A stretch of 64,000 nt of DNA, taken from contig CAVSUR010000002.1 of assembly GCA_963731285.1 (NCBI GenBank), forward strand, positions 62,001 to 126,000. Reading direction: 5' to 3'. The notes beneath the pieces are model-generated. The model did not search any database. It saw nothing but the letters and a program-made list of their open reading frames with translations, and had not been told where the DNA came from. Below, in pieces: positions 52,292 through 60,080 of the stretch. This DNA is from CAVSUR01 sp963731285 (lineage in GTDB: Bacteria > Actinomycetota > Actinomycetes > Streptosporangiales > Streptosporangiaceae). Position numbers and translations under genes: made by a program. The first letter of the stretch is position 1, and each line of letters starts with the position of its first letter.

Positions 52292-53257
52292 ATGACCGAG
52301 CTCGGTTCGCCCCTCCCGCTGCTGTCCCGCTACGCCGTCATGGTTGACGTCGGCTATATCTACGCCGCCGCCGGTGAGCTGCTGTTCAGCGCGTCGTCCC
52401 GGCGCGAGTACCGGGTGGACGCCGACAAGCTGATCCAGGCCCTGACCAAGCACGCCGAGGACCGGGTCCGCGGCGAGCTGCTGCGGGTCTACTGGTACGA
52501 CGCCGCACGCGACCGGGTCCCGACGATCGACCAGCGGGTCATCGCCCAGATGCCCTGGGTCAAGCTGCGGCTGGGCAACCTGAACGCCCGCGGTCAGCAG
52601 AAGGGCGTGGACGCCCAGATCCGGGCCGACATGGAGGCCCTGGCCCGGCACCGCGCGATCACCGACGCGATCCTCGTGGCCGGGGACGAGGACATGGTGC
52701 CCGCGGTCGAGGCCGCGCAGGCCTACGGCGTGCGGGTGCACCTGTGGGGCATCGAGCCGCCGTACGGCACCAACCAGGCCGAGCGGCTGGTGTGGGAATC
52801 CGACACGGTCGACGTGCTTGAGCGGTCCTTCCTTGAGCCGTATTTCACCCGCCAGCTAGGCCCCGACCCGGCGCCGGTCCCGGTGCCCGGGCCGTCCCGG
52901 CCGGTTACGGCGGTCCCCTTGGCGCCGTCCCCGGCCCAGGTCTTCGGCGAGCGGCTGGCGCCGCGCCCGCCGGCCCGGCCGGCCGCCCGGCTCGGGCCCG
53001 ACCGGGAGCGGGTCGAGGAAGCCGGCGAGCACGTCGCGCAGAAATGGATCCTCACCCGTGGCGAGGACAACATCCGCGATCTGCTGCCCGGCCCGATCCT
53101 GCCGCCGGTCATCGATAAGGAACTGCTGGTGGACGCGGAGAAGGAGCTCGGCCAGTCGCTGCGCGCCTACCAGGAGGCCAGGGAATGGCTGCGGGACGCG
53201 TTCTGGGCCCGGGTGCACCGCCAGTTCGGGATCGGCGTGGGCAAGTCACGGGGCTGA
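52292..53257 (+). CDS. NYN-domain (PIN-like) protein, LabA/DUF88 type
   Basis: The N-terminal domain (about 1-175 of 321 residues) begins RYAVMVDVGYIYAAAGELLF with the conserved Asp, and contains LLRVYWYDAARD, RLGNLNARGQQKGVDAQIRA and DAILVAGDEDMVPAVEAAQA, giving the acidic residues expected for a metal-dependent RNase. A Pro-rich linker and a C-terminal helical domain (VEEAGEHVAQKWILTRGEDN ... LRDAFWARVHRQFGIG) follow. Such proteins are probably nucleases acting on RNA. ATG 52292 is chosen over TTG 52283; TAGAGT just upstream resembles a -10 element, so the message may be almost leaderless. Confidence 0.85.
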   Translation: MTELGSPLPLLSRYAVMVDVGYIYAAAGELLFSASSRREYRVDADKLIQALTKHAEDRVRGELLRVYWYDAARDRVPTIDQRVIAQMPWVKLRLGNLNARGQQKGVDAQIRADMEALARHRAITDAILVAGDEDMVPAVEAAQAYGVRVHLWGIEPPYGTNQAERLVWESDTVDVLERSFLEPYFTRQLGPDPAPVPVPGPSRPVTAVPLAPSPAQVFGERLAPRPPARPAARLGPDRERVEEAGEHVAQKWILTRGEDNIRDLLPGPILPPVIDKELLVDAEKELGQSLRAYQEAREWLRDAFWARVHRQFGIGVGKSRG

Positions 53258-53289
53258 GGTGAGATCATCGGGATCGGGAAGTCGAGGAG

Positions 53290-53583
53290 CTGATCGCCAT
53301 TACCGCCAGCGGTAACTCAGCTGTCCCGCCCAACGGGCAGGCGGCGCCGCATCACCCGGCGCCCGGCCGCGCCGTCGCGGCGGACATCACCATCGCCCGG
53401 GGCCAGCCGACCGCCACCGAGGTGGCCGCCCTGGTCACTGTGCTCGCCGCCCGGTACCGGCTGGCCCAGGCGGCGGCCGCCCGCCCGCGCCCCTGGTCTG
53501 AATGGTCGGCGAAATCGCGGCTGGTGCGCGCGCCGCTGGCCGCCGGGCCCGGCGCCTGGCGCGCCAGCGCGCTCCCCTGGTAG
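53290..53583 (+). CDS. Acyl-CoA carboxylase epsilon subunit, start uncertain
   Basis: The frame ending at TAG 53581 encodes DITIARGQPTATEVAALVTV, LAARYRLAQAAAARPRPWSE and a C-terminal PLAAGPGAWRASALPW, the pattern of actinobacterial epsilon subunits that stabilise the biotin carboxylase-carboxyltransferase complex. The frame is open only from 53263 and has no ATG, GTG or TTG before the conserved part. GAGGAG (53284-53289) precedes CTG 53290 and ATT 53299, so a rare start codon is possible, or an indel hides a normal one. It stands 92 bases before the alpha subunit gene, its usual neighbour. Confidence 0.65.
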   Translation: MIAITASGNSAVPPNGQAAPHHPAPGRAVAADITIARGQPTATEVAALVTVLAARYRLAQAAAARPRPWSEWSAKSRLVRAPLAAGPGAWRASALPW

Positions 53584-53675
53584 CGTCCCGGCCGCCACCG
53601 GTGCCGAGTCCTCCCCGCTGCCTGCGGGAGGGCCGGGATCACTAGACTCCAGGCAGGTGAGAGGAGCCGGTTCCC

Positions 53676-55430
53676 GTGCGCAAGGTCCTGATCGCTAACC
53701 GGGGCGAGATTGCCGTCCGGATCGTGCGGGCATGCCGCGACGCCGGGCTGGCCAGTGTCGCCGTGTACAGCGAGCCCGATCTCGACGCGCTGCACGCGAT
53801 GATGGCCGACGAAGCCCGCGCACTCGGTGGCCAGAGCGCGGCGGAGAGCTATCTGGACATCCCCAAGCTCCTCAAGGTGGCGGCCGACGCGGGCGCCGAC
53901 GCCGTGCATCCGGGCTACGGCTTCCTGGCCGAGAACGCCGGCTTCGCCCGCGAGGTGATCGCGGCCGGGCTGACCTGGATCGGGCCGCCGCCGAACGCGA
54001 TCGACGCACTCGGCGACAAGGTCTCGGCCCGGCATATCGCCAAGGCCGTCGGCGCGCCGCTGGCACCGGGCAGCGACGGCCCGCTGTCGGACGCCGCCGA
54101 GGCGGCCGCGTTCGCCGCCGAGCACGGCCTGCCGATCGCGATCAAGGCCGCGTACGGCGGAGGCGGCCGCGGGCTCAGGGTGGCCAGGACGACGGAGGAG
54201 ATCACCGGGCAGTTCGAGTCGGCGGTCCGCGAGGCGGTGGCCGCGTTCGGCCGCGGCGAGTGTTTCGTCGAGCGGTACCTGGACCGGCCGCGGCACGTGG
54301 AAACCCAGTGCCTGGCCGACGTGCACGGCAACGTGGTCGTGGTCTCGACCCGGGACTGCTCGCTGCAGCGCAGGCATCAGAAGCTGGTCGAGGAGGCCCC
54401 GGCGCCGTTCCTGTCCGCGGCGCAGGAACAGCAGCTGCGGGACTCATCCAGGGCGATTCTGCGCGCGGCGGGCTACGTCGGCGCCGGCACCTGCGAGTTC
54501 CTGGTCGGCCAGGACGGCACGATCTCGTTCCTCGAGGTCAATACCCGGCTGCAGGTGGAGCACCCGGTGTCGGAGGAGGTCAGCGGCATCGACCTGGTGC
54601 GGGAGATGTTCCGTATCGCCGACGGCCAGCCGCTGCAGTCCGGCGACCCCGGACTGCGCGGGCACTCGATCGAGTTCCGCATCAACGCCGAGGACCCCGG
54701 CCGCAACTTCCTCCCCGCGCCCGGGACCATCACCGCCTGGCGGCCGCCATCGGGCCCAGGCGTCCGGGTCGATGCCGGGTACGCGGCCGGGATGATCGTG
54801 CCACGGGCGTACGACTCGCTGCTGGCCAAGCTGATCGTGACCGGGGCGAGCCGGGAGGAGGCGCTGGAGCGTTCCCGGCGGGCGCTGGCCGAGTTCGAGG
54901 TCGGCGGGATGCCCACTGCCCTCGCCTTTCATCGCGCCGTGGTGGACGACCCGGCGTTCACAAGCACGCCATTCGCCGTGCACACGCGGTGGATCGAGAC
55001 CGAGTTCAGCAACGACATCCCGCCGTATGACGAGCCCGCCGCTGGCGCCGAGGCCGCCGTGCGGGAGCGGATCACCGTCGAGGTGAACGGCAAGCGGCTG
55101 GAGGTCGTCGTGCCCGCGTCGCTCGCCATGGCGGCCGGGCCGGGCGGCCCGGCCGCTCCGGTGCGCTCGTTGCGCGCCGGGCGGCCCGCGGGGCGGCGCG
55201 CCCCCAGCAGCGATGACACCGCGCTGGTCAGCCCGATGCAGGGCACGATCATCAAGATCGTCGCCGGGGAAGGCAAGCAGGTCAGTGCGGGCGACGCCAT
55301 CGTGGTGCTCGAGGCGATGAAGATGGAGCAGCCGCTCACCGCACACCGGGACGGCACGGTCACCGGCCTGGCCGTGGAGGTCGGCCAGACCGTTTCCGCC
55401 GGCGCGGTGATCTGCCAGCTCCAGGACTGA
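53676..55430 (+). CDS. Acyl-CoA carboxylase alpha subunit (biotin carboxylase plus biotin carrier)
   Basis: The 584-residue protein has the biotin carboxylase domain (about 1-450): MRKVLIANRGEIAVRIVRAC, VHPGYGFLAENAGFAREV, the ATP-grasp loop AAYGGGGRGLRV, RDCSLQRRHQKLVEEAPAP and FLEVNTRLQVEHPVSEEVSG. The C-terminal biotinyl domain (about 510-584) has LVSPMQGTIIKIVAGEGKQV and the biotinylation motif EAMKM. It carboxylates biotin with bicarbonate and ATP for the beta subunit. GTG 53676 has GAGAGGAG upstream. The epsilon subunit lies just before it. The biotin ligase gene is 6 kb away. Confidence 0.95.
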   Translation: MRKVLIANRGEIAVRIVRACRDAGLASVAVYSEPDLDALHAMMADEARALGGQSAAESYLDIPKLLKVAADAGADAVHPGYGFLAENAGFAREVIAAGLTWIGPPPNAIDALGDKVSARHIAKAVGAPLAPGSDGPLSDAAEAAAFAAEHGLPIAIKAAYGGGGRGLRVARTTEEITGQFESAVREAVAAFGRGECFVERYLDRPRHVETQCLADVHGNVVVVSTRDCSLQRRHQKLVEEAPAPFLSAAQEQQLRDSSRAILRAAGYVGAGTCEFLVGQDGTISFLEVNTRLQVEHPVSEEVSGIDLVREMFRIADGQPLQSGDPGLRGHSIEFRINAEDPGRNFLPAPGTITAWRPPSGPGVRVDAGYAAGMIVPRAYDSLLAKLIVTGASREEALERSRRALAEFEVGGMPTALAFHRAVVDDPAFTSTPFAVHTRWIETEFSNDIPPYDEPAAGAEAAVRERITVEVNGKRLEVVVPASLAMAAGPGGPAAPVRSLRAGRPAGRRAPSSDDTALVSPMQGTIIKIVAGEGKQVSAGDAIVVLEAMKMEQPLTAHRDGTVTGLAVEVGQTVSAGAVICQLQD

Positions 55431-55434
55431 GCCG

Positions 55435-55791
55435 GTGACTCGGCTCCCCGGCGATCCAGGAGTGCTGCGCTGGCTGCGCTTCGCGGCCGGGTTCCGGCTG
55501 CCAGCCGAGAACATCGAATGGGTCAGGCACGAGCTGACCGACGCGGGCTGGCGGGCCAGGACGCTGTGGCGGCATCTGGCGGTGATCGTCCCCGTCTGCG
55601 TAGTCGTTGCCGTCGTGCTGCTGACGCTGCTGCCCGCGCCGACCTGGCTGGCCATTATGATGATCTTGCTGATCCTCGCGGGCAGCGTATTCACCGTCGC
55701 GGCGTATGCCGACGACATCCGCGCCTCGCGGCTGCGCCAGCACGGCCTGGAGGTCCCCGACGACCCCGACCTGGGCCGTCCCGCTCACTGA
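55435..55791 (+). CDS. DUF5313-like small membrane protein
   Basis: The 118-residue protein starts four bases after the carboxylase stop. It has an amphipathic N-terminal part (VLRWLRFAAGFRLPAENIEW, VRHELTDAGWRARTLWRHLA) and two transmembrane segments (VIVPVCVVVAVVLLTLLP and WLAIMMILLILAGSVFTVAA), then a short acidic tail. This is the layout of the actinobacterial DUF5313 family. Function unknown; the tight spacing implies co-transcription with the carboxylase. Confidence 0.75.
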   Translation: MTRLPGDPGVLRWLRFAAGFRLPAENIEWVRHELTDAGWRARTLWRHLAVIVPVCVVVAVVLLTLLPAPTWLAIMMILLILAGSVFTVAAYADDIRASRLRQHGLEVPDDPDLGRPAH

Positions 55792-55806
55792 CCTCGCGCG
55801 CAACGG

Positions 55807-56478
55807 TCAGTGCAGGTGGGTCAGGACCAGCACCTTGAGCGCGACCATCAGCAGGCCGAGCAGGGCGGCAACCACCGCGATGACCAGCTGCTGCCTGCCG
55901 CGCAAGTGCGAGGACCGGCCGGCCTGCCATCCGTAGAGCATCAGCAGCAGCACGGCGGTGACCAGCCCCGCATTCGGGGCCGCCGCCTGAGCCGCCCCGA
56001 GCCCGCGGGCGGCCAGCAGCACCAGCAGCGGGATCACCGAGGAGGCGACCATCGGCCAGGTACGGGCCAGGGTCGTCCTGACGTCGTGCCAGCTCACCAG
56101 GCGGCCGCCGCCCAGGTGCTCCCCCAGCAGCTCTGCGTACTGCTCGGCCAGCCAGAACACGGTCAGGGTGACGACGATCGACATCGCCAGCTGCAGGGTG
56201 TCGCGGCGCGGCCCGGCGGCAGCCAGGATCGCGGCGGTGATGATCGTGCCGTAGATCCCGGCGGCATATCGCTGGCCAGGGCCGCCCCGCGCCTGCCCGG
56301 CGGCCTCCGTTCCGGCGACCGGGATCCCAGCGGCGGCTGCGGTCCCCGGGAGGATCAGGGGTGATGACGGACCGGACGGCGCGGCGGCGCTGGCCGGCCC
56401 GGCGCGGTCCGGCCCGGCCGGCGCAGCGGTCTCGCCCGGCGCCCCCGGCTGGGCATCCCCTGGCGCGCTGTCCGGCAC
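55807..56478 (-). CDS. Integral membrane protein of unknown function
   Basis: The 223-residue protein has a disordered Ala/Pro-rich N-terminus (about 70 residues) and then about five hydrophobic segments: YAAGIYGTIITAAILAAAG, LQLAMSIVVTLTVFWLAEQY, VASSVIPLLVLLAARGLGAA, AGLVTAVLLLMLYGWQAG and LVIAVVAALLGLLMVALKVL. The AEQYAELLGEHL stretch between helices is notable for charged residues. No family is assigned with certainty. It begins six bases after the flavoprotein gene ends on the same strand. Confidence 0.65.
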   Translation of the reverse strand: MPDSAPGDAQPGAPGETAAPAGPDRAGPASAAAPSGPSSPLILPGTAAAAGIPVAGTEAAGQARGGPGQRYAAGIYGTIITAAILAAAGPRRDTLQLAMSIVVTLTVFWLAEQYAELLGEHLGGGRLVSWHDVRTTLARTWPMVASSVIPLLVLLAARGLGAAQAAAPNAGLVTAVLLLMLYGWQAGRSSHLRGRQQLVIAVVAALLGLLMVALKVLVLTHLH

Positions 56479-56484
56479 GATCGC

Positions 56485-57921
56485 TCAGCCCCGGCTGTCG
56501 GCAGGCTGCATCAGCCTGCGGGCCGCCTCGGTGACACTGCCCGACAGCGACGGGTAGACCGCGAAGGTATGCGCCATCTGGTCGACGGTGAGCAGTTGCT
56601 CGACCGCCAGCGAGACGGCCAGGATCAGCTCGCTGGCCCGCGGCGCCACGACCACGCCGCCGAGCACGATCCCACTGCCCCGCCGCGCGAACAGCTTGAT
56701 GAAGCCGTCCCGGAAGCCCTGCATCTTCGCCCGTGCGTTGGTGGCCAGCGGCAGCTTCACCACCCGGGCGTCGACCTCGCCGCTCTCGACGGCCTGCTGG
56801 GTAACCCCGACCGTGGCGATCTCCGGCTCGGTGAAGATCGTCGCGGCCACGTGGCTGAGCCGCAGCGGCGCCACCGCCTCGCCGAGCGCATGCCACATCG
56901 CGATCCGGCCCTGCATCGCGGCCACCGAGGCCAGCATCATGACGCCGGTGCAGTCGCCGGCCGCGTATACGCCCGGGACCGGGGTGCGGGAGACCTTGTC
57001 GACCGGCACGAACCCGCGCTCGTCCAGCGCGATGCCCGCCTCGGCCAGGCCGATCCCGCCGGTATTAGGCACCATGCCCACGGTGAGCAGGCAGTGCGAC
57101 CCGCGGACGGTGCGGCCGTCCGCCAGCGTCACGGCCACGCCGTCGCCCTCTCGCACCGCCCGGACCGCGCGGGACCGGCCCAGCACGGTCATCCCCCGGC
57201 GGCGGAAGACGTCCTCGACGACAACCGCGGCGTCGGCGTCCTCGTGCGGCAGCACGTGCTCGCGCGAGGACACCAGGGTCACCCGCGATCCCAGCACCTG
57301 GTAGGCGCCGGCGAACTCCGCGCCGGTCACCCCGGAGCCGATCACGATCAGCTCCGGCGGCAGCTCGGCCAGGTCGTACAGCTGGCGGCAGGTCAGCAGC
57401 CGCTCCCCGTCCGGCTCGGCGGCGGACAGCACCCGCGGCTGCGCGCCGGTGGCGAGCAGGACGGCATCGGCGGTGAGCTCGTCGCCGCCGGCCCGGACCG
57501 TGTGCGGGCCGGCCAGCCGCGCGGTCCCGGATATCACCTTGACTCCCTCGGCGGCCAGCCGGGACGCCACGTCCGCCGACTGCGCCGCGGCCAGCGCGCG
57601 GACCCTGGCGTACAGCCGCGGTGCGTCAACTGTGATGTGGCCGGCCCCGCGCTGACTAGCACCACCGGTGTGCAGGCTATGGCCGTCGCCGAACCTGATG
57701 CCCAGGCCGGCGGACCGGTCCAGGGATGCCATCATGCCCGATGTCGCGATCAGCGTCTTGGACGGCACGCAGTCCCACAGCACGCAGCCGCCGCCCGGGC
57801 CGTCGCGGTCGACCACGGTGACCTGGGCGCCGAGCTGGGCGGCGACCAGGGCCGCCTCATAGCCGCCCGGGCCGCCGCCGATGATGACGACGCGCGCCTG
57901 CCCTTCGCTCACACTGCCCAT
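56485..57921 (-). CDS. FAD-dependent NAD(P)H-quinone dehydrogenase, LpdA type
   Basis: The 478-residue flavoprotein has the FAD motif VVIIGGGPGGYEAALVAAQL, the CxxxxC segment GGGCVLWDCVPSKTL (Cys pair), the NAD motif VIGSGVTGAEFAGAYQVLG, YAAGDCTGVMMLASVAAMQG and a C-terminal dimer domain. Dihydrolipoamide dehydrogenases have a His-Glu pair near the C-terminus; here that region reads FAVYPSLSGSVTEAARRLM and lacks it. This fits the actinobacterial LpdA (Rv3303c-like) quinone reductases and argues against a role as E3, although the Cys pair is kept. Confidence 0.88.
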   Translation of the reverse strand: MGSVSEGQARVVIIGGGPGGYEAALVAAQLGAQVTVVDRDGPGGGCVLWDCVPSKTLIATSGMMASLDRSAGLGIRFGDGHSLHTGGASQRGAGHITVDAPRLYARVRALAAAQSADVASRLAAEGVKVISGTARLAGPHTVRAGGDELTADAVLLATGAQPRVLSAAEPDGERLLTCRQLYDLAELPPELIVIGSGVTGAEFAGAYQVLGSRVTLVSSREHVLPHEDADAAVVVEDVFRRRGMTVLGRSRAVRAVREGDGVAVTLADGRTVRGSHCLLTVGMVPNTGGIGLAEAGIALDERGFVPVDKVSRTPVPGVYAAGDCTGVMMLASVAAMQGRIAMWHALGEAVAPLRLSHVAATIFTEPEIATVGVTQQAVESGEVDARVVKLPLATNARAKMQGFRDGFIKLFARRGSGIVLGGVVVAPRASELILAVSLAVEQLLTVDQMAHTFAVYPSLSGSVTEAARRLMQPADSRG

Positions 57922-57976
57922 TGTGTCGCGCGCCTCGGCTGCGCCACGTCGGGCCCGGCCCGTACGCTAGGCAATC

Positions 57977-58429
57977 GTGGCAATGTACGCGGCCTACGGC
58001 AGCAATATGGATCCGGCCCAGATGAGCCGGCGCTGCCCGCACTCGCCGCGGCGCGGCACCGGCTGGCTGGAAGGCTGGCGGCTCACCTTCGGCGGCGAGG
58101 ACATCGGCTGGGAGGGGGCGCTGGCCACCGTCGTCGAGGACGCCGGCGAGCGAGTATTTGTCGCCCTGTATGAATTGTCGGAGGGCGACGAGGCGGCCCT
58201 GGATCAGTGGGACGGCGCCAGCATCGGGTACTACCGGAAGTTCACCGTGCGGGTCGCCGCCCTGGAAGGCGACGTGGTGGCCTGGCTGTACGTGCTGAAC
58301 GACTACGAGGGCGGCCTGCCGTCGTCCCGCTACCTCGGCATCATGGCCGACGCCGCGGAGATGGCCGGCGCTCCGGGCGACTACGTGCTGGCCCTGCGGG
58401 GCCGCCCCTGCGCGTCCGTCGGCGGCTAG
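57977..58429 (+). CDS. Gamma-glutamylcyclotransferase-fold protein
   Basis: The 150-residue protein starts MAMYAAYGSNMDPAQMSRRC with the YGSN nucleotide-like loop of the family. It continues with GWEGALATVVEDAGERVFVA, LYELSEGDEAALDQWDGASI and WLYVLNDYEGGLPSSRYLGI. In characterised members a Glu acts as acid/base in the LDxxEG segment; here it is LDQWDG, with Asp. Cyclotransferases release 5-oxoproline from gamma-glutamyl compounds. The activity of this variant is uncertain. Its end overlaps the transketolase-like remnant on the other strand by four bases. Confidence 0.82.
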   Translation: MAMYAAYGSNMDPAQMSRRCPHSPRRGTGWLEGWRLTFGGEDIGWEGALATVVEDAGERVFVALYELSEGDEAALDQWDGASIGYYRKFTVRVAALEGDVVAWLYVLNDYEGGLPSSRYLGIMADAAEMAGAPGDYVLALRGRPCASVGG

Positions 58430-58907
58430 CCGAGGAAGGCGGTGAGCCTGGCGCGCAGGCCGGCCGCGTCGAACGGCCGGATAGCAGCGGCGTACAGTAC
58501 CGTCAGGTCCAGGCCCGAGGTTGCCGCCAGCACCGGATCGGCCAGCGGGCCGACTGCGATGACGGTACCGGCCGCGCCGGTCCGCGGCACCGTGAGCGCC
58601 CCGGGCCGCTCCGCCAGCGGCTGCGCGCTGGCCTGGACCGAGAGCCGGATGTGCTCCCGGCCGGCGGCCGCGGCTGCCGCCCGGATGGCGTGCTCGGCCT
58701 CGTCCGGATGGCCGGGCACGTGCACGGTCCAGCCTTCCAGCGTGTCGAGCAGCGCCACGTCGCCGGCGCCTCGTGCGTGCGGCCGTACGCCGGGTAGTCG
58801 TAGGAGGCGCCCGCGCTGACCAGGACGGCCAGCACGACCGCGAGCCGCGGGTCATGGTCCAGCAGCGTGCTGGCTACGTGGTAGAACCTGTCCCGCATCG
58901 TTTCCAT
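58426..58907 (-). pseudogene. Transketolase-like C-terminal half, internally deleted
   Basis: The remnant starts METMRDRFYHVASTLLDHDP, continues VVLAVLVSAGASYDYPAYGR and, after a one-base shift near 58765, VALLDTLEGWTVHVPGHPDE to a normal end. Compared with related transketolase C-terminal-half proteins, some 75 residues between the first and second segments are absent, including the GIREQ and thiamine pyrimidine region. It cannot bind cofactor normally. Its ATG overlaps the stop of the N-terminal half (TGATG). Confidence 0.65.
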
Positions 58908-59066
58908 CAGATCACCGCCACGACGGCATGCGAGCGGCCCGGGTGCGGGCGGATTAGTGCCGTCTCGAGCGCGGCATGGTCGCGCCCGTCGGCCCGCTCC
59001 GCTGACACCCGCGGCTCCCGCAGGCCACGGCCGCGCAGGCCGGGAACGGTGCCGACCGCCAGCGTG
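58907..59066 (-). pseudogene. Transketolase-like N-terminal half, only the end left
   Basis: The segment LAVGTVPGLRGRGL ... DGRDHAALETALIRPHPGRS, HAVVAVI and then TGA resembles the end of a transketolase N-terminal-half protein (DGHDHAAL...GRP..VVA). Roughly 200 residues that should precede it, including the thiamine diphosphate motif, are missing. It stops at the TGATG overlap with the C-terminal half, the ordinary arrangement of split transketolases. Confidence 0.45.
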
Positions 59067-59087
59067 CGGTTTAAGTCAAGGCCGGCG

Positions 59088-59802
59088 CTACCTGATCAGC
59101 GCGACCAGCACGAAGGCCAGGACGGGAACGACGATCGCGGCCACCGACAGCCAGCCCCAGGTGCTCGTGACCGTGCCGCCTTCCGCACCGCGCTTGATGG
59201 CCTCGGCACGCAGCCTGCAGCTCCCTGGCGATGATCTCGGCGATGGCGGTGTCGCTCAGTTCCCTGGCCTCGCTCGGCATCCGGCCGTAGCCGCCTGATC
59301 CGCCCGTCTGGCCCAGCCGGTCGCGGCCGCTCTGGCCGCCGAGCACACGCGGCCGCATCTGGGCTTTGAGCCGGGCCCGGCGCCGGGTGTAGAGCGCCCA
59401 GCTGTAGATGGTCTTGTCCTTCTGCTCCGGGCGGGCGCAGCTGAACTCGACGGAGTCGCCCAGGTCGATGCCGGTTACGGCGCCCCACGGGATGCGGTGG
59501 TCCCGGACCGGGTTGTGCACCGTGATGCCGTCGCGGTCGGCGACGACCCTGGGCCGCAGCGTGCACGCATACAGGATGCCGGTGATCGCCACCACCGCGA
59601 CGGCGGCTTGCAGCGCGGCCCGGTCCCGGCCCTGCACCCCCAGGTCACCCAGGGTCAGCACCGCGAACGCCACCCACGCCCACCAGCCGACCAGCGGCAT
59701 CTGCATCCGGAACACGGTCGTGCCGTCGTCCCTGACGCGCCAGGGGGTTCCGCTCGGCCGGGTGCCGCCCGTCCGCGCGGGCCGATCATGCTGTGCTGAC
59801 AC
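59088..59802 (-). CDS. PH-domain membrane protein (one apparent frameshift)
   Basis: The protein begins VSAQHDRPARTGG, has two membrane segments (LVGWWAWVAFAVLTLGDLG and LQAAVAVVAITGILYACTL), then a bacterial PH domain (PRVVADRDGITVHNPVRDHR, IPWGAVTGIDLGDSVEFSCA) and a helical region (SEARELSDTAIAEIIARELQ). After a shift near 59215 the continuation LRAEAIKRGAEGGTVTSTWG and WLSVAAIVVPVLAFVLVALI gives a third membrane helix and stop at 59088. Without the shift the frame runs into Arg-rich noise. It is about 237 residues long. GTG 59802 is the likely start. Confidence 0.75.
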
Positions 59803-59903
59803 TGCCGATGCACTCCAGTGGGCTTGACCTTGCCGCGCGCCCGGCCCGGCGGCGGCCACGCCCGTTCACTCTACGTCCATGGCACGGGCGCTGGCGGCGC
59901 GGT

Positions 59904-60053
59904 CTAGCGCCAGCCGGTGCGGTGCCGCAGCCAGGCGCGGGCGGGTCCGGCCTGGGCGGCCTGGAAGGCCCGGACGGTCGGCAGCCCGGGCGGCGGCGGT
60001 TGCAGGGCCCGCCAGGCCAGGTAGCCCGCAATCGCCGCGGCCAGGGCCGTCAC
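59904..60053 (-). CDS. Small single-pass membrane protein
   Basis: The 49-residue frame from GTG 60053 reads VTALAAAIAGYLAWRALQPP, then PTVRAFQAAQAGPARAWLRH and RTGWR before TAG. One hydrophobic segment is followed by a basic tail. It lies just downstream of, and in the same frame as, the stop of the M20 amidohydrolase, so it could be a separate small gene, or the amidohydrolase stop may have been created by mutation. CTG 60077 is an alternative start. No homologue is recognised. Confidence 0.4.
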   Translation of the reverse strand: MTALAAAIAGYLAWRALQPPPPGLPTVRAFQAAQAGPARAWLRHRTGWR

Positions 60054-60080
60054 CGCAGCCGACGCGGGCCACGTCAGCGG

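Noticed and set aside
56485..57921. E3 (dihydrolipoamide dehydrogenase) partner of the E1/E2 genes
   Set aside because: The C-terminal His-Glu pair of E3 enzymes is missing, the gene is 50 kb away, and it resembles LpdA-type quinone reductases.
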